Shown: positions 44,785-58,047 of the stretch, one piece after another | Position numbering within the stretch: the stretch's first letter is position 1 | Layout: each line of letters begins with the position of its first letter | Assembly (NCBI GenBank): GCA_030549495.1 | Contig: JAUIRK010000121.1 | Coordinates: 496,001 to 560,000 of the forward strand | From: Nectonema munidae | Taxonomy: Eukaryota; Nematomorpha; Nectonematoida; Nectonematidae | Direction of reading: 5' to 3' | DNA: 64,000 bases | Position numbers and translations under genes: made by a program | Notes under the pieces: generated by a model | Told to the model about the DNA's origin: nothing | Databases searched by the model: none | What the model saw: the letters and a program-made list of their open reading frames with translations, nothing else

Positions 44785-46999
44785 TCATCATCATCAAAGT
44801 GCTGCATCCATTCGAACGTGGGCAACCATGGAGCGCCAGAGTTGTCGATCTTTCATTTTTTTCTCATTTCTCTTGTGATTTCTTCCAATAACTTCTTTGA
44901 GTTCATCCGTGGTCTTTCTTCTATCATTCCGAATGTACACAACTTTTCACTCTATGTGATCAGCAATGGATAACTGTCTCTTGTATATTGTAGTCAATAA
45001 CATTCTTCTGGTTTTAACTTCATTTAATATTTCTTCATTCGTAAACCTTTCGATCCAAGATGTTCGTAATCTTTTCAAATTTTTTCATGGCACTGTTTGC
45101 TATTGATATTTTCCTTCTTATTTCCTTATCACTTCTTTCGTCCCAGTTTATTAAACTTCCTAGGTATACAAACTGTTCCACAAGATCAATTAATCATTTA
45201 TTTCCTACCTTCAGGCTTCTTCCTTTTTTCGTAATGACCATTGTTTTCGTTTTATTCCTATTTATTTTTATCCCCATCGCCTCACTCTGTTGGTCAACCT
45301 GTTGTATAAGGTGTAATTTCTCTTCGCTATCAATACTGTATCATCTGCACACCTAATTTTGTTGATGTTTTTACCTGCTATCTTTATGCCCTCACCCTCA
45401 AGATTTCTCATTATGATTTCCGCGTAGATATTAAAAAGATCCAGTGATAGCACGCAGCCTTGTCTACTCCTCTTTTTATTTTAATCTAAGATGTCATCTC
45501 ATACCTTACTTCCTTTTGCATCTTGTATACATTTTCTATTATTTTTATGTCTTTACCATCTATTCCAATGTTTTTCAAAATATTTAGTAGTTCTTTAAGT
45601 CTCACCCTATCAAATGCCATTTCGTAATCTATAAAGCATAAATATACTTCTTTCTGCACTTCTATTACATTTTCCACTATTCGGTTCAATGTATATATGA
45701 CATTGATGTTTCCCGAGTTTGCAACAAACCCAAACTGTTCTGCTATTTCTTTCCTTATTTTGTTCTTTATCCTCTCTGCTATTGCTTTTAGTATTATTTT
45801 TGCCGTGTGATTTATAATACTTACTGTTCTGTGCTGTTCACATCTCATGGTGCCTTCAATCTTCGGTATTGTTATCATTAGCGTCTGAATCATTTGGTTG
45901 GGTATTTTTCCACTTACATATATCTTATTTGCCATATCGGTAATAATATCTACTCTGCTTTCCCCTATGGCTTCAAGCACTTCTTTAGATAATCCTTCTT
46001 TCCCTATTGCCTTACCATTTTTCGTATTTCTGAGAGATTTTTGAATTTCTTCTCTCATGATTTCTAGTCCTAGTTCGTTTGTTTCTATATCAGTTCCTTC
46101 GTTATCATCCTCATATAGCTCTTGTATATACTCTTCCCATCTATTTTTGATGTCCTTCATTCCATTAAAACTTTACCTTGCTTATTCATTATAAAGTTGT
46201 TTTGATTATTGCCGTTTTTCTGTATATTGTTTTGCTTATCTTGTCGTAATTTCTCTTGAGTTTATTTTTGATAGTTCTTCAATTTCGGCACATTCTTCAA
46301 TCATCCATTTTTCTTTTGCTGCAATGCATTCTTTCCATCTTTATTTTTACTTTACTTCTTTCATCCATTAAGTTTAAAATTTTTTCGCTCATCCATGGAT
46401 CCCTTCTTTTCCTTTTAATCTTAGGCATTTCTTCAATTGTCTCTTCTACAGCTTTTTAGAGAATGTTCCATTGTTGTTGTGCACCTTCTTCTTTCTTTTT
46501 TTCCATAAGTGCTATATGCCTTATATCTATTCATTTTTTTTGAAACGAAACTTTTTCTTTTTGCTTGGTTTTTCTTCAGCATATAAAAATCTCTTCTAAT
46601 GTTTGATTTAACAATTCTCCTTTTCTTTAGCATTATTTTTACATCTATAATTACTTGATTGTGATCGCTATTGCAATCTGCTCCAGGGTAAGCTTTAACT
46701 TGCTTAATTGCGTTTCTGAACCTCCTATTTAAATTGATATAATCAATTTGGTTTTTGAATTTTCTTCCTGGACTTTTCCATCTCCATAGTTTTCTCGGGT
46801 GATGTTTAAACCATGTGTCTGTTATTATTTGCTGGTATTGTGAACACCATTCCACCCATGCATCTCCTTTGCATTTCTCTTTCCAAGTCCATGTGGTCCT
46901 ACTATGTCTTCTTGCCTTCCATTTTCTACTTTTGAGTTCAAGTCACCCATTAGTATTATTATTTCGTGTTCTTTACAACATTCTCTGAATTTCTTCCAT
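44785..46999 (-). mobile_element. LINE (RTE-like non-LTR retrotransposon), 5' truncated
   Basis: Minus-strand order: the end of an AP endonuclease domain (MGDLNSKVENG, then FKHHPRKLWRWKSPGRK, NQIDYI and AYPGADCNSDHNQVIID), the reverse transcriptase (CEQHRTVSIINHTAKIILKA, AEQFGFV and CFIDYEMAFDRVRLKELL), the catalytic RCADDTVLIA, and a C-terminal region ending RVRRWG. The 3' end has a short TGATGATGATGA tail, as in RTE-type LINEs. Frame breaks near 45270, 45485 and 46165-46430 disable it. It starts inside the endonuclease. Clade assignment rests on motif similarity and the tail only. Confidence 0.85.
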
Positions 47000-47458
47000 A
47001 TTATAAATTGACATATAAGAGTATAAAGATCTTAACATGAAAATATCAAATTTTAGGTCTCAAATAAGGGTAAATGACGTCAAATAGAAAACGAAAATAT
47101 ACATAAACTAAAGAAAATATTCTTCATCTCTTTCGAACATGTTTTGAAAATAATTCCAACGCTCGCAAAGAGGGCTTTACCTAAGAGAATAAAAAATTAG
47201 CCTACCTAGACACTAAAAAGAAATATATAAAAATCTTTTATTAAATCATAACAGTCAAAATAACTCAATTTTATACGAATATATTCTTGGTAAATAAAAC
47301 GAATATTTGTTAATTTCATATAATGTCAAAATATATAATTTTAAAAGATAAAATTTGAGCAATATAGTCAAAAAACAGAAGTCTAAATGATGCATTTTTA
47401 GGAGACAGAATTAAGCATATTATAGCAGAAGTTTAAAATTCTAGACGCATAGGAATCT
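47000..47458. other. Intergenic, nothing recognised
   Basis: AT-rich spacer between the LINE and the candidate exon. Confidence 0.5.
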
Positions 47459-47819
47459 TCATTGGCATCCTTTTCTTGGATGTTGGGTGGCGGAAAAGGA
47501 TCGTAATTTTTGATAGAAGGCAGCGTCTATGTTATGACAAAAGAACATTAAGTAGAGAGTCGATAGGCGAATCCTTACCGTATTGGAAGGGTGGTAGATA
47601 GGAACCTTCTCAGACAAAAATATATGTCTACAGATGTTGAGTGGTAGGTCATATTTCATGACCAAACGAGACCTTTTAGAACGCACTTCTTCGATTTGAG
47701 AAGAATCCGCTAATTGCATTGCATTCTCTTCTAACCACGATACAACCTTTTCACAATTCCAAATGTCAGAACAGTAGCCCAAATAAAGATTGTATAAAAC
47801 TTCCAGTGGTTCTGGATCT
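47459..47819 (-). CDS. Candidate coding exon, unidentified protein
   Basis: The minus strand has an acceptor-like pyrimidine-rich stretch ending ATAG at 47820, then about 119 open codons in DNA of higher GC than its flanks. They encode DPEPLEVLYNLYLGYCSD, later VVSWLEENAMQLADSSQIEE, MKYDLPLNICRHIFLSEK and ending HPRKGCQ before a stop. A good splice donor, ACG followed by GTAAGG, lies in frame about two-thirds along, so the true exon may end there and continue elsewhere. The helical, charged content looks like a genuine host protein. I do not recognise the family. No ATG is well placed for a start, so upstream exons are expected at higher coordinates. Confidence 0.5.
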
Positions 47820-47820
47820 C

Positions 47821-48633
47821 TATAAATTTGAACAAAAAGGCGTGTACATTTTATTTTGAAGAAGCGACAAGAAATAAGTCAATGAATGTGGGTTGAAACA
47901 AGATATTAAAAATCCAAATCTAAGCTGAAGATTGTTGTGAACAAGCTTAACACTTTAAATGAAGGATAAGCAAGAGTAGAGAGATATCAACTGTCAGACA
48001 GTCATTTAAACTGTTAAATGAACTGTTGTTCTTTTATTACGAATTTTTTACTGCTCCATTCTTCAAAATGGAAAATTAACTTTTTACTATAAAATTTTCA
48101 AATTGTTGTTTTGAAAATTGATTTTCTTTATTCCTTAGCAATATAAATTAGGTAATTAATTTTTGTATAATTGAATATTTTCTATTTTTAAACTATAATT
48201 ATAAACGTCTAAAATTCAGAAGATATTATTTCCACACGCCTATCACTCAAAAAGATTTTGAGTACTCATCTATTTATGTTTTGTAAGACCAAACTGACAG
48301 TTAAGTATAGTTATTAGTGTCCCATAAATCAAAAAAAAATTTTTGCTTGACACTTATTTGAGTTTAGTGACATATTGAATAATAAAACATTTGACATAAA
48401 ATTTAATATGTCTGTAATTTTCATTAGATGCAAAAAATTTATTTTTTAATGATTTGTTTTTATAAAATTTTCTCTTTTTTCGTCTAGTTTTTTTCCCTTT
48501 GTTTTTAAGAAAAACATTTTGTTTTATTTATAGTAAATTATCTTTTATTTCATCATTTCTGATAGATTGATATAACTATTTTTTTAGATTAAATTATATT
48601 ACTTTTAATTAAAAGCTTTTAGATTAATTAATT
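47821..48633. other. Intergenic, nothing recognised
   Basis: AT-rich, with long T runs before the transposase remnant. Confidence 0.5.
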
Positions 48634-50166
48634 TTGTTCTTTTCAAATATGGATATAGATAAATCATCCACTTCACAATACATTTCGCATCCAAAATCAT
48701 ATCGAAAAAAACACTTAGAAATCTTCTTGAAAAATTTAAAGAAAATCATTTGCCAACAGAAGGGGAAAGTTAGTTGTCCTCTCAATAACTCAAGATCAAT
48801 TTATCCAATGCATGTTAGTTGTTTTGAAAGTGATACTCTTTTTTATTTACCTGATCAATCATTAGGATGTTGTCTGTTGAAATCATTTGTTAAACTTTGG
48901 TTTAAATGTGGATTTATCAAAGAACTATAAGAAAAAGAATTGTTGATCATTTAAAAATATAAATTAGATTATAAAAAACAAGTTCGCTTATCTGGAACAA
49001 TGAAAAAAAGTGGGATAAAAAGTCAAAAATTTTCTAGTAAATTGTGATAGAGTTTTTAATATTTCTAGGCCAGATATTTGCAATTATATTAAAAATGATA
49101 AAAATAGAAATTCAAAAGAGAGATGAAAAATTTTTGAAGTTGGCATTGAAAGGTAAAATTTCAAAATTCGCAATAAAGATTAATAAGAAATAAATATATA
49201 AAGTAATGCATAGAGAAGGGAAATGATAGAAAATCGTTTTAAAAAGAAGAAAGAAAACGCATAGAGGTAGAAATTACAGAAGAAAATTATAATTATTCAG
49301 AAAAAGAATATGTTAGCTCTGACGGCGATGATGAGTATTTTGCCAATTGATTTTAAATAGTGACAGTGAAAAAGAAAATAAAATTAATAAAAATGAACAA
49401 TTAGAAAATGATAGGATTATTTTAGAACTTACACCTAATCAGCTTATTGAATCTACAGTTAGTAGAGCAACACGATTCGGTTGTGAATCAATACAGCAAT
49501 TTCAATGGTTAGCTGATATTTACAGATCTGCTGGAATTGATTTAAATAAAGTTAGTTTGTCAAAAAGCAAAATTTCAGAGATAGAACATCTTATTTTAAA
49601 AGAGAAGCAGAGCAAATTAGAAAAGAAAGCAAAATAAAAATGGGAAATTGTAATATAGTTGTACATACATTTTTAGACAAAAAAGTTATGAGAAGATACG
49701 CCCTACTTCTTTTATAAATGTTAAAAGTGAAAGATTAGCTGTATGTGTTTAAACTCCAAATGAATTTGATTTTGATATTTTACTTGGAATTTCAGAAAGG
49801 GAAAATACTATGGGTCAAACGCAAGCTAGAGCAATATGGCAGATTTTGTGTAAATTTGGCATTTCAAAAGAAGTAATTGCTTTATGTAGTGATATTACTG
49901 CCTGTAATTCAGGTAAATATAGTGGAGCGTGTACAATATTAACAAAATTGTTTGATAAAGATCCTTTGATAATTTACTGCAGGCATCATATTTTAGAAAT
50001 TCATCTATCTCATATAGTTCACAATGTATTTGATAAAACTAAAGGACCAACAAGAAACGAATATTCACTTTTGAAAAAATATTGTCATAAAGTTGAAAAG
50101 GAAATAAATAATTCTGATCAAGATAAATTAGTAAAATTTGATTCGAAAGATGGAATTTATCGATAA
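48634..50166 (+). pseudogene. Decayed DNA transposase of an unassigned family
   Basis: Successive plus-strand pieces are an N-terminal region (48652-48930, with MDIDKSSTSQ), an acidic linker, a helical segment (49347-49637, with TVSRATRFGCESIQQFQWLA) and a catalytic-like region (49700-50166). The last contains ERLAVCV, a stop, then MGQTQARAIWQILCKFGI, a SDITACNSGKYSGAC block and YCRHHILEIHL. The pattern of an Asp in a T-x-x-N-x-G block followed by CRHH-x-x-E is one I associate with a widespread, poorly named group of animal transposases. Several frame breaks and stops disable it and the C-terminus is missing. No terminal repeats were found. Family name left open. Confidence 0.65.
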
Positions 50167-51129
50167 TCATTTTTAGAACAAAAAACTTTAAAAAGTTTAG
50201 AATTCTGCAAAAAGGTTTATGTAGTTATTTAAAAATTGTGAATTGAAGACATTAATTACTTTACACAAACTAGAAAAAATGCATATTTCTCATCCTATTA
50301 GTGCAAAAAAAAACTAAAAATTTGTAATTTTTTTTATGAATATATAGTATATACTGTTTTTATAAGTTTCAAATAAATGTTTAACTAAATTTTTAATATA
50401 AAAATTGGTGAGACCATTTTATATAATTCCTACATATATTGAAAAAATGGTCAAAAAACTTCAATTTCAAAATAACAATGAGTGCCAAAAAAATTTCTTC
50501 TATTTTTTTTAAATTGTGGGAGATTGTAAGGGTTATGGATAATTGTAAACTTTAAAATTTAACAGAGTGAATAAAGAATGTTAGGAATGTGTGATAAATC
50601 ATCAAAATCAAGTTTTGAATTTTTGTATGACAAACGCATGCATATTTTCAATTGATTTATTATATGGAACGATCTTGTATTTTTCGCATTGCATCACAAA
50701 CACTCTTCTGTGCTCTACTTTTAGTTTTGCTCCGCTAAATTTACTTGGTTTTATCAACCTTTTTCTGGTAAAATGATTTAATTCTTTCATTAGTTACTGT
50801 AGAGCTAGAAGCATTTGAATGTCCTTTATTGTATTTTTTGCCTTGGTAAAAAGATCGTATATAGTAAATAAAAATCAATAAAATGGCGATTTTCAATTGT
50901 GAAAATAAATTGTTGTTTTTGTCCCTAGGTAATTAGTAGTCGTTCACATTTAACGTAAACCTATTTTTGACAAATATTAAACATCCTTCCCCCTCTCATG
51001 TCAACTGTTAGATTTATCATAACTTAACAAAATTGATTGTAAACTTTAGGACACCCCTCCTCTCCCAGTCTTAGTTGACGTCAATTGTCAACGACCCCTT
51101 AGACTCGAAATTTAATTGACGCGAATTTT
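50167..51129. other. Spacer between two transposon relics
   Basis: AT-rich. The stretch 50940-51120 is rich in CCCC and GTCAA motifs (TTGACGTCAATTGTCAACGA) and may be the outer part of the Tigger element that follows or an older element end. Nothing else seen. Confidence 0.4.
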
Positions 51130-53010
51130 TCTAGATGTACAGTATAATGTAATTTGTACAGTACTTACTGCATTAAAAAATTAAGTACATTAAGCTTCCT
51201 CCATGAGTTTTTTATAGGTACATTTTTATTGCTTTGTGTGAAGATTATAATTTATAAATGTATTATAAAATTTGTTGATTACAATTTTAGATTTAAAAAT
51301 AATGAATAGTAAACGTAAAGAACTATCTTTGAAAGAAAAAGCTGAATTAATTAATTGTAGCAAAGACAACTTTCTGAAATTTTTAATGTCGGCAAAACTA
51401 TAATTCAAAATATTTTGAAAAGAAAGAATGAGTATATTGAATATTATGAAAATAATACAAACTTTAATAGAAAAAGAATTTTATGTGCAAATGATAATGA
51501 CCAAATAGATAGAGTTATTTGGTCATGGTTCCAAAAAGCTCGTTCAACTAACATACCAATTTCAGGTCCACTATTTCAAGAGAAAGCTTTAATAGTAGCT
51601 AAAAATGATGAATTAAAAGACTTTAAAGCTTCTAATGGTTGGCTATCCAAGTTCCGTACTCGCCATAATATTAAATTGAGTAAAATTTGTGGAGAAAAAG
51701 CTGATGTCGATGACAAAAGTGTTAATTAATGGAAAAGTAAAATACCTGGCATAGAGAATATGAAAAAAAGACATTTATAACATGGATGAGTTTGGATTAT
51801 TTTATCGGGCGTTGCCTGATAAAACCCTTACAGTAAAATGTAAGGATTGCAAAGGAGGTAAAAGATCAAAGGAACGCTTGACTGGTTCATTATGTGTTAA
51901 TATGCTCGGTGAATTCGAACGTGTTCTTGTGATTGATTGGTAAAGCAGCTAAGCCATGCTGTTTCCGAAATTTGAATCCTGAAAGCTTATCAGTAGAATG
52001 GAAATATAATTCTAAAGCTTGGATGACAAGTAAAATCTTTGAGGAATGGATAGTTAAATTTAACAAACGTATTGAAAAACAAAATCGTAAAGTTTTCTTA
52101 TTCCTAGATAATGCTACTGCCCATACAAAAGATTTGCCTAATTTGGGTAACGTTAAAACAGTTTTCATTCCTGCAAATACAACGCCCGTGCTTCAACCTT
52201 TAGATCAAGGTATTATTTCGCATATTAAAAGAAACTACAGAAAAAAATTCCTACGTATAATTTTGAATAAAATGGATGATGAAAAAACTGCTGCAAATTT
52301 AGTTAAAACAATTACAGTTTTGGATGCATGTGAATGGGTTCATAAATCCGCTGAAGAATGTGAACAGTTCAATGATTTTAAAATGCTTTAAAAGATGTGG
52401 TTTTGATGAAGAAGATGACTCAAATGAAGTAAGCGATCACGAAGATGTGGAATTACATAATCGTTTTGAACTTATTCTTCCAAGCATGCAAGAACCTATC
52501 AATAATAGCGATGATTGTATTGACGTTGATAACGTTGCACCGGTTATACAAGAGTTTCCTTTCGACTGGGAAGAAAGGTTTTTTACAAATCTTTTTAATA
52601 ACAATCGTAGTTTAGATAATGATGTTCAAACGGATGAGGAGGAAGAGGTAGAAAAACATGAAAGTATGGAGAAAATAATTAAATCCAACGCAAAAAAACA
52701 TTCAAGAAGCGATTGATAAAGTTAATGATGTAAAACTATTTTGCTTAGAAAAAAATTTTGGAGAAATTTATCATCTTCTATCCATGGTTGAAGAGAAATT
52801 AGAAATAAAAAAATACAAAGTGACTCTCTTTTGGCACAAAAAAAACTTCCTTTTTGAAGAAAAACTGATGTTATTTTTTTTTTTTTATTATACTTAAAAC
52901 TTTAATAAATTTTTTTGATATTCTATACCCCACCACCTCTCTAATTCGACCAAAATTTTCAAATCCCTTCAGTGGTCGATTTAAAGAGGTTATTATAAGA
53001 TAGTTTGTTG
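51130..53010 (+). mobile_element. Tigger/pogo element with near full-length broken transposase
   Basis: A pogo-type transposase lies inside (51302-52716). The right end has the fold-back CTCTCTAATTCGACCA and TGGTCGATTTAAAGAGG typical of Tigger ends, followed by a degenerate terminus near 53010. The left end is probably among the TACAGTATAATG and TACAGTACTT sequences at 51138-51170. Exact ends are uncertain because both are eroded. Confidence 0.75.
51302..52716 (+). pseudogene. Tigger transposase (CENP-B HTH plus DDE), broken
   Basis: It begins at ATG 51302 with MNSKRKELSLKEKAELIN. After a frameshift near 51355 come QRQLSEIFNVGKTIIQNILK and the second CENP-B-type helix-turn-helix with FKASNGWLSKFRTRHNIKLS. 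The first catalytic Asp is in NMDEFGLFYRALPDKT (about 51782), the second in FLFLDNATAHT (about 52115) and the third in QPLDQGIISHIKRNYRKKF. An acidic C-terminal tail follows in a further frame. About four frame breaks separate these parts. All three catalytic aspartates survive, so decay is moderate. Confidence 0.92.
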
Positions 53011-54387
53011 TTGCTTTAAAAATTAGGTTATGTAAAAGACTGGTCTTAAAATAAAAAAACCCTAGTCCAATTGCGCTTCATTTCCTAATCCGATCTATTG
53101 ACCCATTTCAAAAATTAAAAAAAAACTGTAAAGGATCTTATATCATTGCCTCTCTGTATCCATTACTGAATTGTACGTACAAATAAAAGATATTATTCAA
53201 TTCTATAATGTGAAAGAATACTTGGATTGAGAAAGTAGGCCAAAGTGTTTGTGAGATATAACTTTTTTACTAGAAGGAAAGCCAAGTTTATCAAGGAGAC
53301 GTTTATAAAACGAAGGAAAGCGAATGAGCGAATCTTGCAACTGTAATGAATTTTAAAATAGTTTTTATACAAGGAAGACTGGTTTTACTAAAGGTATAAA
53401 TAAAAGTTTTACCAGATTGTCAGCTGTCATTTTTAATGTCTTTGCTTGTGCTTCGCTGCATCCCTTCTTCTCACTTTGTAAGAAGAAGGCAAGTGGAAAT
53501 GAGAATGCCATATTCGGCAAAAAAGTCAAATTGTGCTTAAATGCAATTAACAATATTCACACTTGTACAACGTAAAGTAAACATGTATTTCATATATATA
53601 TATAAATGGAAAAATATTTGGATATTCATTGCATTTGTAAGAATAACTTATTTCCTTCTTATTTGTCGTTAGACGATGGTACTAAATAGACTTTTTAATT
53701 TTTGCATGAAATGATTTTTTCATTTCCATCGCTAAGCCTTTTCAATCTTTAATACTTTATGGTAAATGTGCATCGTTTTACGAAACTGAGAATAAAGCAA
53801 CATGAAGTGGTTGTGAAAATAAATTCAAAGAAATCAACTAGAATTATTAATTTTCTCACGCAAAAGATTTTAAACAATTTGTTGTTGTTATTGGCGCTCA
53901 GATTACATTTTTTATTGAAAAATGAGTGAACACTTTTCTCTCTAGGTTAAGGTGTGGAAGTTTCGTTAAACTTTCGCAGCAACAGTGATGAGTAAGTGTA
54001 CCACAAGCCAACCAACATTGGCAACCACCGTATCGTACCGTTCACTCCATGACTAGACTTGCACTTATGGCTAGTTTATGATTTGTCTACTCACGTAATG
54101 AAATACAAATTACGTGTGTATGTTTCCCTGAATACTGACTGATTGTGAGTTTTTGATTCAGCAAAGGTATCATGTGGAAATGATAATTTTACACGTAAAT
54201 AAGATCAATTGCAACAGCGATAAATACTTTTAACTGCTAACTTTAATTTTAAACGTTGTAACATTTGTCGAAGTACATTGCAAAAATTTGAAAAAACAAA
54301 AAAGTAGGAATGCATCTTAGCTATCATCTCTATATAAAAAAACTTTCTCCAAATAATATTTTATATATTTTATATAATCCCTCATAA
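53011..54387. other. Intergenic, nothing recognised
   Basis: AT-rich with a GC-richer patch at 53940-54110. No gene, element end or RNA could be supported. Confidence 0.45.
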
Positions 54388-54766
54388 AAAAAAAGGGGGG
54401 GGGGGTTGGTAGTTTCTTTTATTTTTTTTTTTTTTTTTTTATTTTTTAAAAAAATATTTATTTTTTTTTTTTAAATTTTAATTTATAAAATATAAATTAG
54501 AAATTAAAAACACAATAAATATTATAATTAAGTATTTATAAAAAAAATATAAATAAAATATAAATTTTATATTTCTTTTTTTTTTTATATTATAAAAAAA
54601 ATATTCTTGTTGTTAAAAAAAAAAGGAAAGGGTTGGTGTGTGTTGTTTGGTTTTTTTATTTTTTTTTTTTATTTTAATCTCTATTTTAAAAACAAAAAAC
54701 TAACTTCAAATTAATTTTTTTTTTTTTTTTTTTTTTTTAATTTTTTTTTAATAAAATTAAAAATAT

Positions 54767-54800
<34 letters not shown>

Positions 54801-54840
54801 GTGGGGGGGGGGGGTAAAAAAAAAAGGGGGGGGGGGGGTA
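54388..54840. repeat. Homopolymer-rich low-complexity block
   Basis: The sequence is almost entirely runs of T, A and G, with G runs of 8-13 at both ends and long T runs between. Such composition is not seen elsewhere except at 58770-59085. It may be real low-complexity DNA or a poorly resolved assembly consensus. Confidence 0.8.
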
Positions 54841-55692
54841 AATCTTAGATAATTCATGACTTACATTACACTGATCCACAGAGAAACTTTAGAAATCCTT
54901 CAGATTGGCCTCTTTCGATATGCACTTCTAAGTGAAGTCTTAAGGCTGTGCTCCGTGCACAATAGGAATAAAAAACCCTGAGTAGAACAAGGATAAACTC
55001 AATAGAATCGAACAATTGGGAGTGGAGCGTATCCGAGAGAAATTACAGTTGTATCGATCAATGTTTAGAATTGAAATATACAATGGAAATGTGAATCGTG
55101 ACACAACAAATCAAAATATGTGAAATCAATGACTTTACATAACGCATTTACATATTTACATGAACAAAGTACATAAGTACGTTGGAACTACCTTATCAAT
55201 CTTCGAATTGTTATTCTCATTATGTTTTTTCCATGAAACACACCTACATTAAATGCAAATAAACCATCACAAGTATTTGGTTCAATACTCTTACTACTGC
55301 TAATGGTATATTACTTGGAATCTCCATAGACGATATTGAAAGAGCCCAAACAGTTTAGTCAGATTGTAGAGTTCTAAATACACTGCTGATATATTTCTTT
55401 GTCAATTTACGAATATTATTTTCTTATGTATTTAGCATTTGCTAACATGAAAGTCTCTTCAAATGCGTGTGATAGAATGGGCAAAAATATGTTTTTGTTC
55501 AAATTAAGCTCAGAGGTTCAAAAAACCGGCAAAGTGTTGAAAATTTACCAATACCAATGCTTAGCAGGCCAGTACACCACTATCATGTACACAAATTTTT
55601 TTTAGCTGTTGCTTTTTGCTAATCTTTTTGAAACAATGCATGACATTAAAACAAGTTTAATTCAAGCTTTTGAATTTTTGACATATTAAATC
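54841..55692. other. Intergenic with weak exon-like stretches
   Basis: Two stretches look mildly coding: about 54887-54930 after ATCCACAG, and 55432-55605 after TGTATTTAG (with KLSSEVQKTGKVLKIYQYQC). Neither matches a known protein and both are short, so they are mentioned only. Confidence 0.25.
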
Positions 55693-56072
55693 TGTGGTCT
55701 TCAACCTTTTTTCTCATGGACCCCTTTTCTTTTGCATTTTGGAGGGTGGGCCCATCATAACTATTCGACAAATATAAAAGCTAAATCACATTAATATTAG
55801 CAAATACAATCAAAATGTGTTTATAACGATCAAACAGCAGACCCATGGAAAATAGCCGTTTTAACCGTTCTCTAATGCTTCTTCTCTTTTACAATTATAT
55901 TGAATTCGAAAGTTGTATAAGGATTGATATATAAAGGCAGCCCTTCTTTCAAGGTGAATGATAAAACAGGTTTTTTGAGTAATAACATTTCTGAAATGGA
56001 ATTATCCATGAAACACCAAGATATAACTATAGACCTTTATTTTTTGCCTATGGACCCGTATTGAGAACCACA
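55693..56072. mobile_element. hAT MITE with GTGGTTCTCAACC-type ends
   Basis: The left end TGTGGTCTTCAACCTTTTTT, then CATGGACCCC, mirrors the right end ATGGACCCG with TTGAGAACCACA. This is the common hAT end pattern in which the element closes with GAGAACCACA. Flanking ATTAAAT occurs on both sides, an imperfect 7-8 base duplication. About 380 bp, no coding sequence. Confidence 0.75.
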
Positions 56073-57424
56073 TTATTAAATGATGTTGATAACTTCTCTT
56101 GTTAAAGTAAAAATCCGTAGAACAACTATCCAAGAATAGTATGAGAGATAATCTACCTTACGCTTATTTTAAAGTTGAGGCTCGCTATAAAAAGTGATGA
56201 TAGATAAGGCTAAATAATTAATTTATTTATCGAAAAGACGCTAAAACAAAGGCCGTTTAACAAGATTTTAGCTCCATAATAAACAAAAATATTCTATATT
56301 TTTTTTATCATACCTACATTTTATCTAACAAAAGATATGCACTATTAAAAATGGGAAACAAACTATTCAATTACATTCAAAAATTTAGAGGTCAGTTTTC
56401 CAAAAACATACATATCTAAATTTAATTCAATATTTGAAAAATAGATCGAGGTTAACATTAGTCTAAGAAGATAAATTTGAGAGTTTTAAGACATGATTTT
56501 AGATTGTCTTAGGATTAATATAAAATTTTAGACGATAAAAAATATAAAAAAGTGAAAAAATTACTGTATCTCGGTTATACAAGTGGATGAGAAATTCATT
56601 ATTCCCAGCTTTAAGGGCGAGATAATCCATAATTAAAAATTGAGCCAACGGATCTGATGGATCTAAGCTTTGAAAGAATTTAAAAAAAACAGCAAGAAAA
56701 AAGTTCTCAAACTCACTTGAAAAGAAGCTTGGAAATTTCTAAAGCACTTTCATAGCAGCCTGTTTTGCATGAATAATGTATGCGTAGAAAAAGACAAATA
56801 TGAATAACGCTAAACAAGAAAGATAGAAATATTTTTTTCGAGACAACTCTAAATACAAACATTAAGGTACCGATTGTTCTTGTGTTTGTACTCTAATCTG
56901 CAGTTTGAGTCGCCGAATGTAAATTTGAAAGGAAGTTTCGATTCGAATAAAAACAACAATTGTTCTGAAAGAAATATAAAGGTCGCAATTGTTTTTAAAA
57001 ATTTTATCCACTTACAGAAAAATGTATATCTATAATTATGTAGGACGTAAATACTAAAAAAACGGTGTATACTAGATTATTTATAATAAATGTAAACCGA
57101 GTCGTAGGAAGTGTTATCAAAATTTGATAACCAAATAATGTACACGGTAATGGAGTAAAAAAACCTCATCAATGAAAAAATCTACTAAAATTTCTTCTTC
57201 AGATGTCCAGATAAAATAGTAAAGACGAGTGTATAATATATGCACTTTTGTGTTAGATGCAGATAACACAATCGCCCTATTCGTACACCGGGAAGCTATA
57301 AACTAAAGAATTTACGGCAAATGGAAGGATACAATAAATACTAAAAAGCTTAGCAATACTTTAAATTTTTTGAAGAATACTTAAAAATTGTTTTCCATGT
57401 ATTCTACAAAAAAAAGATAAATAC
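56073..57424. other. Intergenic, nothing recognised
   Basis: AT-rich; no reading frames, RNA genes or repeat ends identified. Confidence 0.5.
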
Positions 57425-58047
57425 CACTAATCGGGCCCTTCTATTATTTGGATTTATCCTGAAATCACTAATTAGGAATTATGAAAATATTTTGTAAAAA
57501 TTTTCTAAAAAATAAATAAAAGACAAATTAATTATAATACGCTCTGATATAATGAGATTAGCTTCGTAAAAATATCTGGAGAACTAGGCCAAAACATTTC
57601 ACTTAAGAATTAAAATGTGAACATAAGTAGGAATATACTGACCGTTTTAAGTTATGGCTTTCGACCTTTTAGTCCTAACTTCGAGTGGATAAAGAAGCAG
57701 CTGTTAAATTTGCTCCCAAATTTATCAAATGTGTTTATGATGAAAATTGAAGTCCTCATTAAATTTTCAATATATACGAAAGAGCTTTTGAAATGTATGC
57801 AAAAAACACTCTTCATAAAAAACACATTTTGAGATCCATTACTTTCAACGTCTAATTAACACGGATTTTGTATTACTTTATCTCTTTTTATCTTATTTCA
57901 CATTTTTAAAGTAAATTTGTAGATCAAAATTAGACAAGTAAAATTATGACTCAAATAAAGTTTAATTTTGTCTACTGGTAATCCGAAAAAATCACTCATC
58001 CGGAAACAAGCGAGTACTGAGCATTCCAAATTAGTGATAATCGCCTG
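57425..58047. mobile_element. Tigger/pogo-like non-autonomous element, copy 2
   Basis: It shares the ACTAATT-rich end structure with the element at 31316-32081: a left CACTAATCGGGCCCTTC, and a right CCAAATTAGTGATAATCGCC ending CTG followed by TA (58048-58049). The left terminus is eroded. No transposase is present. Confidence 0.6.

Noticed and set aside
44698-46459. Plus-strand frames at 44698, 45060 and 46256
   Set aside because: They are antisense readings of the minus-strand LINE reverse transcriptase and endonuclease.
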